Assembly: GCF_030068455.1 (NCBI RefSeq)
Contig: NZ_JAQOSQ010000001.1
Location: forward strand, 1-64,000
Length of the DNA stretch: 64,000 nt
Reading direction: 5' to 3'
Source: Roseofilum casamattae BLCC-M143
GTDB taxonomy: Bacteria > Cyanobacteriota > Cyanobacteriia > Cyanobacteriales > Desertifilaceae
Below, one piece after another: positions 19,031-28,193 of the stretch. The position numbers were made by a program, and so were the translations under genes. Positions within the stretch are counted from its first letter, which is position 1. Every line of letters begins with the position of its first letter. The notes beneath the pieces are model-generated. The model was not told where the DNA came from. It saw nothing but the letters and a program-made list of their open reading frames with translations, and searched no databases.

Positions 19031-19083
19031 GTCGCGACGCGCGTGGATGGCTGAATCCTCATTCTACCGGAGATCTGCCCGAG

Positions 19084-19776
19084 TCAGAGTTCATCTAGCT
19101 TCCGCTTCACTTCTTGGATATCCTGCCACATCAGCCATTTCGGTTTTCCTGGCTCGCGGGATGGGTTGCGCAACAGATAGGCTGGGTGAAAAATTGGCAT
19201 ACATAACCGTCCTTCCCAGTTAAACCATTGACCGCGAATTTTGCTAATGCCGCGCTTATCTCCTAAGACTCCTTGAACCGCTGTTGCACCGGTTAAGAGA
19301 ATAATTTTCGGATTAATCAAACGAATTTGTTCTAACAGATAAGGTTTGCACGCGTCCATCTCTGATGCGGTGGGTTTCCGATTTTTGGGAGGACGACATT
19401 TATTCACATTACAAATATAAATATCGCGTTGGGTATTGAGGTTAACTGCCGCTAAAATTTTGTCTAATAGTTGTCCCGATTTACCGACAAAAGGTAACCC
19501 TTGTTCGTCCTCATTTTGCCCTGGAGCTTCGCCAATAATCATAATAGAAGCCTGACGGTTGCCGCGCTCAATTACGGCATTCGTTCGCGTTTGCCCTAAC
19601 TCGCATCGCTGACACTGCTGGCAATGTTCGGTCAACTCTTCTAAGGTAGAATAGGTTCCTGCTGGAATGGGTAGGCTTCGGTCTTGAGGAATCATCTCTC
19701 GCGTTGTATCGGGCAGAGGAGCACTTCCCGCAAACGTGGAGGAGTCAAACAGATTGAGTTGGTCTGAGGTAGACAT
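19084..19776 (-). CDS. Family 4 uracil-DNA glycosylase (4Fe-4S)
   Basis: Removes uracil from DNA in base-excision repair. With the start at 19776 it has about 230 residues. Cluster ligands are Cys55 and Cys58 (CQRCELGQTR), Cys127 (NKCRPPKN) and Cys143 (MDACKPYL). The active-site motif is GEAPGQNEDEQGLPFVG and the DNA-binding loop is HPAYLLRNPS. The frame extends to 19806, but MSTSDQLNLFDSSTF is a typical family start. It is 54 bases downstream of def on the same strand. Confidence 0.92.
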   Translation of the reverse strand: MSTSDQLNLFDSSTFAGSAPLPDTTREMIPQDRSLPIPAGTYSTLEELTEHCQQCQRCELGQTRTNAVIERGNRQASIMIIGEAPGQNEDEQGLPFVGKSGQLLDKILAAVNLNTQRDIYICNVNKCRPPKNRKPTASEMDACKPYLLEQIRLINPKIILLTGATAVQGVLGDKRGISKIRGQWFNWEGRLCMPIFHPAYLLRNPSREPGKPKWLMWQDIQEVKRKLDEL

Positions 19777-19830
19777 ACGCCAGCGCGATCGCATCATAGG
19801 GAGCATTCAACGCTAGAATATCATTAAATC

Positions 19831-20364
19831 TTAGCTTCCGGTCGGAAAACGAGACATATATTCGCTTTCACTAATCAAATCTTCCGGATTGGTAACGCGA
19901 TCGATAAATAAATATCCTTCGAGATGATCGTATTCGTGCTGAAAAATTCGAGCGACAAAATCGGTGAATATTTGGCGTTTGAGTTCTCCGTTGCGATCGG
20001 TATATTCCACTTCAATTTCGGTAAATCTGGGGACAAATCCGCGCACTCCCGGTACGCTCAAACATCCTTCCCATCCTTTAACTTGAGTGTCGCTATGACT
20101 GAGAATTTTCGGATTAATCAGAGCGGTTGGTTCCATGGTGGGAGCGTTGGGATAGCGCAGATTGGGCCGCGAGGCGATAATCATGAAGCGGCAGGATTGG
20201 CCGATTTGTGGTGCGGCAATGCCAACTCCATTACTCTCGAAGGCGGCGGCCATGGCTTGCTCGATCTGTGCTTGAATCTGCGGATCTTCCGGATTCGCAA
20301 TAGGCTCCGCCACTTGGCGCAGAATGGGATGACCGAGTTGATAAATGTCTAAAGGGGGATTCAT
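19831..20364 (-). CDS. def: Peptide deformylase
   Basis: Removes the N-formyl group from nascent proteins. 177 residues, normal length. All three motifs are present: GVGIAAPQ (47-53), EGCLS with metal ligand Cys101, and QHEYDH with His143, Glu144 and His147. It is followed by the uracil-DNA glycosylase gene. No unusual features. Confidence 0.96.
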   Translation of the reverse strand: MNPPLDIYQLGHPILRQVAEPIANPEDPQIQAQIEQAMAAAFESNGVGIAAPQIGQSCRFMIIASRPNLRYPNAPTMEPTALINPKILSHSDTQVKGWEGCLSVPGVRGFVPRFTEIEVEYTDRNGELKRQIFTDFVARIFQHEYDHLEGYLFIDRVTNPEDLISESEYMSRFPTGS

Positions 20365-20492
20365 GGGGGATGCTCTCCTGGGGCACTGCCAACAAGATTA
20401 CCAGACTAATATCGGGAATATTTGCTACTCTCGAAAGGAGAAACGCGATCGACATGTTGCTCCGAGCAGAGAGCCATGTCTAACTTTTTCTG

Positions 20493-20509
20493 TTTAATCT
20501 TTAATTGAT
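20493..20509 (+). repeat. AT-rich pre-start leader element, weaker copy
   Basis: TTTAATCTTTAATTGAT ends four bases before the ATG at 20513. It is shorter and less regular than the other copies, so membership is tentative. Confidence 0.4.
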
Positions 20510-20512
20510 GCT

Positions 20513-21259
20513 ATGTTGCTCCATCTTTGTACCTGGCCGGAAGTTGAAACCTATCTGAACCAATCGACGGGTATTATTATGCCCATTGGCTCTACGGAGC
20601 AACACGGGCCAACCGGATTAATTGGGACAGATGCCATTTGTGCTGAGGCGATCGCTAAAGGTGTCGGCGATCGTACGGAAACCCTTGTGGGGCCGACCAT
20701 TAACGTCGGCATGGCTCTGCATCACACCGCCTTTCCCGGTAGCATGAGCCTGCAACCGTCTACCCTAATCTTAGTAATTAAAGATTATTTAACCTATCTG
20801 GCGCAAGCGGGATTTACGAAATTTTTCTTTATTAACGGCCACGGGGGAAATATCGCCACCGTCAAGGCGGCATTTTCCGAAGTGTATACCCATCTGGCGC
20901 AAACCAACATCGCCCCAAAAGGCGAGGTCACCTGTCAGCTCGCCAACTGGTTTATGTGCCGCAGCGTCTACCAAAAAGCGAAAGAACTCTATGGAGACGA
21001 GGAAGGCTCTCATGCCACTCCCAGTGAAGTTGCCCTAACGCAATACGTCTATCCCGACTTTATCAAAACGGCTCCCTTATCTCCAGAAGTTGCCAGAGGC
21101 CATCGCATTACTACCCCAACCGAATTTCGCCGTAACTACCCCGACGGACGCATGGGTTCTAATCCAGCTCTAGCCACTCCAGAGCATGGCAAGGAATTTT
21201 ATGACTTAGCCGTTGAGGAATTAAGCGAGCAATATCTTAAGTTTATCGGCAGGAACTAA
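20513..21259 (+). CDS. Creatininase-family metal-dependent amidohydrolase
   Basis: 248 residues. Family signatures are MPIGSTEQHGPTGLIGTD (residues 23-40, with metal-binding Glu, His and Asp), FFINGHGGN (about 104-112) and DEEGSHATPSE (about 162-172). Family members hydrolyse creatinine or act in riboflavin/F420 or mycofactocin pathways; no neighbouring gene indicates which applies here. Normal length. Confidence 0.88.
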   Translation: MLLHLCTWPEVETYLNQSTGIIMPIGSTEQHGPTGLIGTDAICAEAIAKGVGDRTETLVGPTINVGMALHHTAFPGSMSLQPSTLILVIKDYLTYLAQAGFTKFFFINGHGGNIATVKAAFSEVYTHLAQTNIAPKGEVTCQLANWFMCRSVYQKAKELYGDEEGSHATPSEVALTQYVYPDFIKTAPLSPEVARGHRITTPTEFRRNYPDGRMGSNPALATPEHGKEFYDLAVEELSEQYLKFIGRN

Positions 21260-21329
21260 GCCGTAAATGCTGCTCGGTGCTCTTGCTTATAATGGGAGGA
21301 TAAGCGATCGCATCAGAGAAGAGGAAATT

Positions 21330-21523
21330 ATGACACAAAGCGCTTCTGCTCCCTTCGACTTCATCCCGCAAGCGAACGGAGACCGAGAAATCCTCGAACA
21401 ATTAGGGTTTCTCCCTATCTGACCACTGCTATTCCGTTTAATTTAGACGTGGTTGGTATTGAATCAACGACCGATATGTGGGGGAAACCAGCTTCTTTTG
21501 TCCGCTTGCGCTGGCGCGATTAG
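21330..21523 (+). pseudogene. Small gene broken by a single frameshift
   Basis: A good ribosome site (AGAGGAA) precedes ATG 21330, which opens a 30-codon frame (MTQSASAPFDFIPQANGDRE) ending at TGA 21420. Reading continues naturally in another frame from about 21415 (YLTTAIPFNLDVV, WGKPASFVRLRWRD) to TAG 21523. One base inserted near the CTCCC at 21411-21415 would join them into about 64 residues. I do not recognise the family. It could be recent decay, a sequencing error or a recoding site. Confidence 0.5.
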
Positions 21524-21620
21524 CAACAAAACTTAAAATGGAGAGGGTATGGAGACGAGCCATTGAGTAGTAACCTGAGAATCAATACCCGTTAACAAAT
21601 ACCCAAAGGAAACAGTCATC

Positions 21621-21827
21621 ATGGTTAAACGCGGTTCAAAAGTTCGGATCAAGCGCAAAGAGTCTTACTGGTACAACGAAGTAGGTACCGTAGCATCGGT
21701 AGACAAAAGCGGGATCAAATATCCTGTAATTGTCCGCTTTGAAAAAGTTAACTACACCGGATTCAGCGGTTCTGCTTCTGGATTGAACTCCAATAACTTT
21801 GCCGAAAGCGAAGTTGAAGTCGTTTAA
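21621..21827 (+). CDS. psaE: Photosystem I subunit IV (PsaE)
   Basis: 68 residues, the normal length. [20 protein letters not shown] and [20 protein letters not shown] are diagnostic of this SH3-like stromal subunit, which stabilises ferredoxin docking on photosystem I and supports cyclic electron flow. AAAGGAAA precedes the ATG by eight bases. mutM follows after 51 bases on the same strand. Confidence 0.98.
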   Translation: MVKRGSKVRIKRKESYWYNEVGTVASVDKSGIKYPVIVRFEKVNYTGFSGSASGLNSNNFAESEVEVV

Positions 21828-21878
21828 TGGCCAATCGGCTAATTTAAGCGAATGCTAACGAACAGATGAGGAAGAATT

Positions 21879-22754
21879 GTGCCCGAACTACCTGAAGTGG
21901 AAACTTTCCGTCAAGGATTGGAGAGACTGACGCTAGATCGGGAAATTCAGGGTGGGGAAGTGCTTCGCGATCGCCCTCCAGCAGGTTGGAGCGATCGCAC
22001 CATTGCCCACCCTTCCTCTATCCCGGAATTTCTCGGCGCTTTGCAAGGCTGTCGCATCAGAGCTTGGCAGCGTCGTGGCAAATATCTACTCGCACGGTTA
22101 CAGCGCCAGGAGCGTCCGGCAGGATGGTTGGGAGTACACCTGCGCATGAGCGGACAATTTTTCTGGGTAACTCCAACCGAACCGTTACCGAAACATACTC
22201 GGGTTCGGTTGTGGTTAGCCCCCGATCGCGAGTTACGATTTGTAGACCAGCGCACCTTTGGTAAATTGTGGTGGGTTCCGCCAGACACTGCCATTGAAAC
22301 GATTATTACCGGACTGGCAACCATGGGCCCCGAACCCCTGTCCCCCGAGTTTTCCACAGACTATTTATATCGGACTCTACACCGTCGCCAGCGGCCGATG
22401 AAAACAGCCTTATTAGATCAAACGATTATTGCTGGTTTGGGAAATATTTATGCCGACGAAGCCTTATTCCTCAGTGGCATTCATCCCCAGCAGCGCTGTT
22501 GCGATGTGCCCGATGACCGATGGCAAGCGTTAAAAGATGCGATCGTTCGCGTCTTGCAGGAAGGCTTGCAGGCTGGAGGAACTAGCTTTAGTACCTACAC
22601 GAGCCTGGAAGGTGTCAATGGCAATTATGGCGGTATCGCTTGGGTCTATCAGCGAACGGGACAACCCTGCCGTCAGTGTGGAACGGCGATCGCGCGGATT
22701 AAGTTAAGCGGGCGATCGAGCCACTTTTGCCCTCAATGTCAGCCCTTGATTTGA
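21879..22754 (+). CDS. mutM: Formamidopyrimidine-DNA glycosylase (Fpg)
   Basis: Removes 8-oxoguanine and other oxidised purines and nicks the DNA. 291 residues from a GTG start. The N-terminus (M)PELPEVETFRQGL supplies the catalytic Pro2 and Glu3; the conserved Lys lies in RRGKYLLARL (about 68). The helix-two-turn-helix contains LGNIYADEALF, and the zinc finger is CRQCG with CPQC at the C-terminus. It sits between psaE and a chorismate mutase-like gene, with 14 bases to the latter, suggesting one transcript. Confidence 0.96.
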   Translation: MPELPEVETFRQGLERLTLDREIQGGEVLRDRPPAGWSDRTIAHPSSIPEFLGALQGCRIRAWQRRGKYLLARLQRQERPAGWLGVHLRMSGQFFWVTPTEPLPKHTRVRLWLAPDRELRFVDQRTFGKLWWVPPDTAIETIITGLATMGPEPLSPEFSTDYLYRTLHRRQRPMKTALLDQTIIAGLGNIYADEALFLSGIHPQQRCCDVPDDRWQALKDAIVRVLQEGLQAGGTSFSTYTSLEGVNGNYGGIAWVYQRTGQPCRQCGTAIARIKLSGRSSHFCPQCQPLI

Positions 22755-22768
22755 TGTGAGTTGAAACC

Positions 22769-23071
22769 GTGAAAAATCCAGATGAATGTACCAACATCAC
22801 GGAAATTCGTACCGAAATCGATCGCTTAGACCGACAGATTATTGAAATACTGGGTCAGCGTTTCCACTATGTCAAAGCCGCAGCCCAGTTTAAAACCAGT
22901 AAAACTGACGTGCAAGCCTCCGAACGTTTTACTGCCATGTTGAACCAACGTCGGATTTGGGCGGAAGACACTGGCTTAAGTCCGGATGCCATTGAGAAAA
23001 TGTATCGGGATTTAGTCGAGTACTTTATCGCAGCAGAAATGAAACAGTGGGAAAGGACTGAAACAGAATAG
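22769..23071 (+). CDS. Chorismate mutase type II-like protein
   Basis: 100 residues with a GTG start. ITEIRTEIDRLDRQIIEILGQRFHYVKAAAQFK is the first helix and turn of the AroQ fold, and ERFTAMLNQRRIWAE with YRDLVEYFIAAEM complete it. Members rearrange chorismate to prephenate or cleave isochorismate to salicylate (PchB-like); the sequence resembles the PchB-like subgroup, but the reaction is not settled. It is 14 bases after mutM. Confidence 0.85.
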   Translation: MKNPDECTNITEIRTEIDRLDRQIIEILGQRFHYVKAAAQFKTSKTDVQASERFTAMLNQRRIWAEDTGLSPDAIEKMYRDLVEYFIAAEMKQWERTETE

Positions 23072-23111
23072 TCAATGTGCGCGTTCTTGGCTTGAGAACA
23101 TCTGCATTAAA

Positions 23112-23139
23112 AAACCCCTCACTACATAGTGAGGGGTTT
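23112..23139 (-). terminator. Rho-independent terminator of psaAB
   Basis: AAACCCCTCACTA pairs with TAGTGAGGGGTTT around a two-base loop, followed on the minus strand by a run of T. It is 31 bases past the psaB stop. The symmetrical stem could also stop the convergent psaE-mutM transcript. Confidence 0.9.
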
Positions 23140-23169
23140 GAGTTACTTAACAACCAGTGGTATTGGGAC

Positions 23170-25386
23170 TTAACCAAACTTACCAGCAGTCGAAGCAATC
23201 AAGAATGCAGCGTAGGTGAGGACATAACCCACAGTGAAGTGAGCTAAACCAACCACCCGAGCTTGAACGATGGAGAGAGCAACGGGCTTATCTTTCCAAC
23301 GAACCAAGTTCGCTAGAGGAGTGCGCTCGTGTGCCCAAACAATCGTTTCGATTAACTCTTGCCAGTAACCGCGCCAGCTAATCAGGAACATGAAACCAGT
23401 GGCCCAAACCAGGTGTCCGAAGAGGAACATCCAAGCCCAAACTGCCAGGTTATTCATGCCGTAGGGATTGTATCCATTGATTAGCTGAGACGAGTTCAGC
23501 CAGAGATAATCGCGGAACCAACCCATCAAGTGGGTAGAAGATTCGTTGAACTGAGCCACATTACCTTGCCAGACTGACAGATGCTTCCAGTGCCAGTAGA
23601 AGGTTAACCAGCCCAGGGTATTCAGCATCCAGAACATTGCTAGGTAGAAGGCATCCCATGCGGAGATGTCGCAAGTACCGCCACGTCCGGGACCATCGCA
23701 AGGGAAGCTGTAACCGAAGTCTTTTTTGTCCGGCATTAGCTTAGAACCGCGAGCATCCAGAGCACCTTTGACCAAGATCAAGGTGGTGGTATGCAGACCT
23801 AGAGCGATCGCGTGGTGAACCAAGAAGTCGCCAGGGCCGATGGTCAGGAACAGAGAGTTGGTACCGCTGTTGATGGCATCTAACCATCCGGGTAACCAAG
23901 CTCCGTTAGCAGTAGCAGCAGCACTACTAGCATTAGAGAGCAATACATCGAAGCCATACAGTGCTTTACCAGAGGAGGCTTGAATCCACTGTGCAAATAC
24001 GGGTTCGATGAGGATTTGTTTCTCAGGAGTACCGAAAGCAACCACAACATCATTGTGGACGTATAGTCCGAGAGTGTGGAAACCGAGGAATAAGGATACC
24101 CAGCTCAGGTGAGAGATGAGAGCTTCCTTATGCTCGAGCATCCGAGCCAATACGTTGTTCTTGTTAGCTTCCGGATCGTAATCGCGAACGAAGAAGATAG
24201 CACCGTGAGCAAAAGCTCCAACCATCAAGAACCCAGCAATGTACTGGTGATGGGTGTACAGAGCCGCCATGGTGGTGTAGTCCTTAGCGATGAAAGCATA
24301 AGGAGGCATTGCATACATGTGCTGGGCAACCAGGGAAGTAACCACACCCAAACAAGCGAGGTGCCATCCTAACTGGAAGTGCAGGGACTCATTATAGGTA
24401 TCGTACATTCCCTTATGACCGTCACCGATCATTCCTCCAAAGGGAGTACCTTTGGGAGGATTGTGGGCTTCCATAATCTCTTTCATGCTGTGACCGATAC
24501 CCCAGTTGGTGCGGTACATATGTCCAGCAATGATGAAGAGAACGGCGATCGCCAGATGGTGATGAGCCATATCAGTGAGCCAGAGAGACTCGGTTTGGGG
24601 ATGGAAACCACCTAAGAAGGTAAGAATCGCAGTTCCGGAACCTTGAGCGGTACCGAAAACGTGGCTAGCGGTATCCGGATCTTGAGCGTAAACGCCCCAG
24701 TTACCGGTAAAGAAAGGAGCCAACCCAGCTGGGTGAGGCAAAGTGCTCAGGAAGTTATCCCAACCCACGTGCTGTCCGCGAGATTCGGGGATGGCAACGT
24801 GAACTAAGTGACCGGTCCAAGCCAAAGAACTAACCCCAAACAAACCAGCCAAGTGGTGGTTGAGGCGAGATTCAGCGTTTTTGAACCAGGACAAGCTGGG
24901 GCGGAAGTTTGGTTGCAGGTGCAACCAACCGGCAAACAGCATCAGGGAAGCTAGAACCAAAAGGAAGATAGCTCCTTGATACAGGTCGCCATTGGTGCGC
25001 ATTCCGATGGTGTACCACCAGTGGTAGACGCCAGAATATGCAATGTTTACAGGATTAGAAGCACCGGCTTGAGTGTAAGCATCGATAGCTGCCGATCCAA
25101 ATTGAGGGTCCCAAATTGCATGGGCAATGGGACGGACATTCAGCGGATCTTTAATCCACTGTTCAAAGTTTCCTTGCCAAGCGACGTGGAACAGGTTGCC
25201 GGAAGTCCAGAGGAAAATGATTGCCAGGTGACCGAAGTGGGAAGCAAAAATCTTTTGATAAAGATTTTCTTCCGTCATTCCGTCGTGGGTTTCAAAATCG
25301 TGAGCCGTAGCTATCCCGTACCAGATCCGACGAGTTGTCGGGTCTTGTGCGAGGTCTTGGCTAAACTTGGGGAATTTTGTTGCCAT
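23170..25386 (-). CDS. psaB: Photosystem I core protein PsaB
   Basis: 738 residues, with eleven membrane helices in the family. With PsaA it binds P700, the A0/A1 cofactors and antenna chlorophyll in the thylakoid membrane. Half of the FX iron-sulfur cluster is ligated by the two Cys of [12 protein letters not shown] (Cys563, Cys572). It starts 19 bases after psaA and will be co-transcribed. Confidence 0.99.
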   Translation of the reverse strand: MATKFPKFSQDLAQDPTTRRIWYGIATAHDFETHDGMTEENLYQKIFASHFGHLAIIFLWTSGNLFHVAWQGNFEQWIKDPLNVRPIAHAIWDPQFGSAAIDAYTQAGASNPVNIAYSGVYHWWYTIGMRTNGDLYQGAIFLLVLASLMLFAGWLHLQPNFRPSLSWFKNAESRLNHHLAGLFGVSSLAWTGHLVHVAIPESRGQHVGWDNFLSTLPHPAGLAPFFTGNWGVYAQDPDTASHVFGTAQGSGTAILTFLGGFHPQTESLWLTDMAHHHLAIAVLFIIAGHMYRTNWGIGHSMKEIMEAHNPPKGTPFGGMIGDGHKGMYDTYNESLHFQLGWHLACLGVVTSLVAQHMYAMPPYAFIAKDYTTMAALYTHHQYIAGFLMVGAFAHGAIFFVRDYDPEANKNNVLARMLEHKEALISHLSWVSLFLGFHTLGLYVHNDVVVAFGTPEKQILIEPVFAQWIQASSGKALYGFDVLLSNASSAAATANGAWLPGWLDAINSGTNSLFLTIGPGDFLVHHAIALGLHTTTLILVKGALDARGSKLMPDKKDFGYSFPCDGPGRGGTCDISAWDAFYLAMFWMLNTLGWLTFYWHWKHLSVWQGNVAQFNESSTHLMGWFRDYLWLNSSQLINGYNPYGMNNLAVWAWMFLFGHLVWATGFMFLISWRGYWQELIETIVWAHERTPLANLVRWKDKPVALSIVQARVVGLAHFTVGYVLTYAAFLIASTAGKFG

Positions 25387-25405
25387 GTTTAAATCCTTCT
25401 CGACC

Positions 25406-27673
25406 TCATCCTACTGAAATGATGCGAGCTAGGAAGAATGCCCAAGTAGTGACAATTCCTCCCAAGAGGTAGTGAGCTACCCCTACAGCCCGACCTTGAA
25501 TAATACTCAAGGCACGAGGCTGAATCGCTGGAGCGACTTTGAGCTTATTATGGGCCCAAACAATCGATTCAATCAACTCTTGCCAGTAGCCGCGTCCGCT
25601 GAAGAGGAACATCAAGCTGAAGGCAAAGATAAAGTGACCGGCAAGGAACATAATTCCATAAGCGGACAGTGCTGAACCGTAAGAGGTGATAACTTGAGAG
25701 GCTTGCGCCCACAAGAAATCGCGCAACCAGCCATTAATGGTAATTGCACTTTGGGCAAAGTTTCCATAGGTGATGTGGGTGACACTGCCATCTGGACCGA
25801 CGCTGCCCCATACATCGGATTGCATTTTCCAGCTAAAGTGGAAGATTACGATCGATAGGGAGTTGTACATCCAGAACAGACCCAGGAAGACGTGATCCCA
25901 TCCCGAGACTTGGCAAGTACCGCCACGACCCGGACCATCGCAGGGGAAACGGAAACCGATGCTTCCTTTATCCGGAACCAGACGAGAGCTACGGGCATAG
26001 AGAACGCCTTTGAGGAGAATCAGCACCGTAACGTGGATCGTAAAGGCGTGAATGTGGTGAACCATGAAATCGGCTGTTCCCAGAGCGATAGGCATCATGG
26101 CTACTTTTCCACCAACGGCAACTACATCGCCACCAAACGCAGGACTCACGCTAGCGAGGGCGTTGGGAGCTGTATTGCCAGGAGCCAGATTATGCAGATT
26201 CTGGACCCACTGGGCAAAGATGGGTTGCAATTGAATTGCCGTATCCGAGAACATATCTTGGGTACGACCTAGGGCACGCATGGTGTCGTTGTGGATGTAC
26301 AGGCCGAAGCTGTGGAAGCCGAGCCAGATACATACCCAGTTGAGGTGAGAGATAATGGCATCCCGGTGACGAATCACGCGGTCTAACAAGTTATCTACGT
26401 TTTTCGCTGGGTCATAGTCGCGGACCATGTAGATCGCGGCGTGAGCGCCAGCCCCAACAATCAAAAATCCCCCAATCCAAACGTGGTGGGTAAACAGGGA
26501 AAGTTGAGTTGGATAGTCTGTGGCAATGTAAGGATACGGAGGCATCGCATACATGTGATGAGCCACGATGATGCTCAAAGATCCTAACAACGCGAGGTTG
26601 AGAGACAGTTGAGCGTGCCAAGAGGTTGTAAAGATTTCGTACAATCCCTTGTGACCTTCCCCGGTAAAGGGCCCTTTGTGAGCTTCCAGGATTTCCTTCA
26701 TGCTGTGACCGATACCCCAGTTGGTGCGGTACATGTGTCCAGCAATAATGAAGAGTACTGCGATCGCCAAGTGGTGATGAGCAGTATCTGATAGCCACAA
26801 TCCACCGGTTACGGGATTGAGACCGCCTTTGAAGGTCAAGAACTCGCTGTAGGCTCCCCAATTCAGGGTGAAGAAGGGTTGAATTCCGCTCAGTCCGCCC
26901 CACTCTACACCGGGGTAGAGTTCGCTCATCAAGCTGGGATTGGTGAGAAACTCGTGAGGCAAGGGAATATCCTTGAGAGCTACTCCAGAATCCAACAACT
27001 TGTTGATGGGTAAGGAAACGTGAATTTGGTGACCCGCCCAGCCGAGAGAGCCACAACCGAGCAGAACGGAGAGGTGATGGTTCATCATCGACTCTACGTT
27101 CTGGAACCACTCCAACTTGGGAGCAGCTTTGTGGTAGTGGAACCAACCGGCAAACAGCATTAGACCGGCCATAACCAACCCACCGATCGCGGTGCAATAC
27201 AGTTGGTATGAGTCCGTGAAGCCAGAGGCTCTCCACAGTTGAAATAACCCGGATGTGATCTGGATTCCGTGGTATCCACCACCGATATCGCCATTCAGAA
27301 TGCCTTGACCGACAACGGGCCAAACCACCTGGGCGCCAGGTTTAATTCCTGTGGGATCGCTTAACCAAGCTTCATAATTTGAGAATTTAGCACCATGGAA
27401 GTAAGCGCCACTGAGCCAAACGAAGACAACGGCTAAGTGGCCGAAATGGGCACTAAAGATTTTTCTAGATACGTCTTCTAGATCGCTGGTATGACTATCG
27501 AAATCGTGAGCATCGGCATGAAGATTCCAAATCCAGGTTGTGGTTTTGGGTCCTCTAGCTAGGGTTCGGTCAAAGTGACCCGGCTTGCCCCATTTCTCGA
27601 ATGAAGTGGGTACTGGGTCTGTATCGACTACCACCCTTGCCTTTGCTTTTTGCTCCTTTGGGGTAGTTGTCAT
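25406..27673 (-). CDS. psaA: Photosystem I core protein PsaA
   Basis: 755 residues from the ATG at 27673. The frame is open to 27697, but [20 protein letters not shown] is the usual N-terminus and GAGAGGAGAG lies just before it. The FX ligands are Cys578 and Cys587 in [12 protein letters not shown]. It forms the photosystem I heterodimer with PsaB. An HLR1-like site lies 120 bases upstream, suggesting the light-dependent RpaB control known for psaA in other cyanobacteria. Confidence 0.98.
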   Translation of the reverse strand: MTTTPKEQKAKARVVVDTDPVPTSFEKWGKPGHFDRTLARGPKTTTWIWNLHADAHDFDSHTSDLEDVSRKIFSAHFGHLAVVFVWLSGAYFHGAKFSNYEAWLSDPTGIKPGAQVVWPVVGQGILNGDIGGGYHGIQITSGLFQLWRASGFTDSYQLYCTAIGGLVMAGLMLFAGWFHYHKAAPKLEWFQNVESMMNHHLSVLLGCGSLGWAGHQIHVSLPINKLLDSGVALKDIPLPHEFLTNPSLMSELYPGVEWGGLSGIQPFFTLNWGAYSEFLTFKGGLNPVTGGLWLSDTAHHHLAIAVLFIIAGHMYRTNWGIGHSMKEILEAHKGPFTGEGHKGLYEIFTTSWHAQLSLNLALLGSLSIIVAHHMYAMPPYPYIATDYPTQLSLFTHHVWIGGFLIVGAGAHAAIYMVRDYDPAKNVDNLLDRVIRHRDAIISHLNWVCIWLGFHSFGLYIHNDTMRALGRTQDMFSDTAIQLQPIFAQWVQNLHNLAPGNTAPNALASVSPAFGGDVVAVGGKVAMMPIALGTADFMVHHIHAFTIHVTVLILLKGVLYARSSRLVPDKGSIGFRFPCDGPGRGGTCQVSGWDHVFLGLFWMYNSLSIVIFHFSWKMQSDVWGSVGPDGSVTHITYGNFAQSAITINGWLRDFLWAQASQVITSYGSALSAYGIMFLAGHFIFAFSLMFLFSGRGYWQELIESIVWAHNKLKVAPAIQPRALSIIQGRAVGVAHYLLGGIVTTWAFFLARIISVG

Positions 27674-28193
27674 TGAGACTCTCCTCTCTTTAGACAAGTA
27701 GCGTCGTTTAGAGGACGCTTTTCACTTCATTAAAAATCGCTTTTTCTATTCGGTTGCTTTGAATTGGATCGGAATTAGCGTTTTCTCAGCGTTCTGTAAC
27801 ACTTTGTTAATGAAGTTGAGTTTTTTTAATTCCCTCATTCTTCAGATTGCTACCCGACCTAGCAACCTCTACGATCCCGACGCTCCAAATCGCTTCGGTA
27901 GCATCGATAAGAATCTAGAAGTCCACGTGGTTTTAAGAAGTGTACTGAGTCTGAATTATAGAACTTACGATCCCTTTGAGAACGCTCCTTAACAATAATT
28001 CAAATTTGCCAGAAGGTAAGTTGTAGGGGATGTCGATCGCACAAACAACCGAACAAAAGTCAACGTTTTCTCAAGAATATTTACAAAACGCAATAAATGA
28101 GAGGGTCAATGAGAAAATCAGTTCTCAGTTCGGACTCTAGCAGGTTGGTGATAAAATAGCGCTGGACTCTAAGGTACAAGGGACAAAATACTG
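27674..28193. other. Intergenic region holding the psaA promoter and the lipoprotein gene leader
   Basis: About 520 bases between divergent genes. Apart from the HLR1-like site I see no gene, RNA or strong hairpin. A plus-strand frame of 77 codons from 27759 has no family-like sequence. Confidence 0.55.
27793..27810 (-). promoter_or_regulatory. HLR1-like RpaB-binding site upstream of psaA
   Basis: On the minus strand it reads TTAACAAA-GT-GTTACAGA, two direct half-sites with the two-base spacer of HLR1, each with one mismatch to the consensus half-site G/T-TTACA-W-W. RpaB sites upstream of psaA are known in other cyanobacteria. Position relative to the transcription start is not known. Confidence 0.5.

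Noticed and set aside
26412-27323. 303-codon minus-strand frame inside psaA
   Set aside because: It overlaps the essential psaA gene in another frame and has no recognisable domain.
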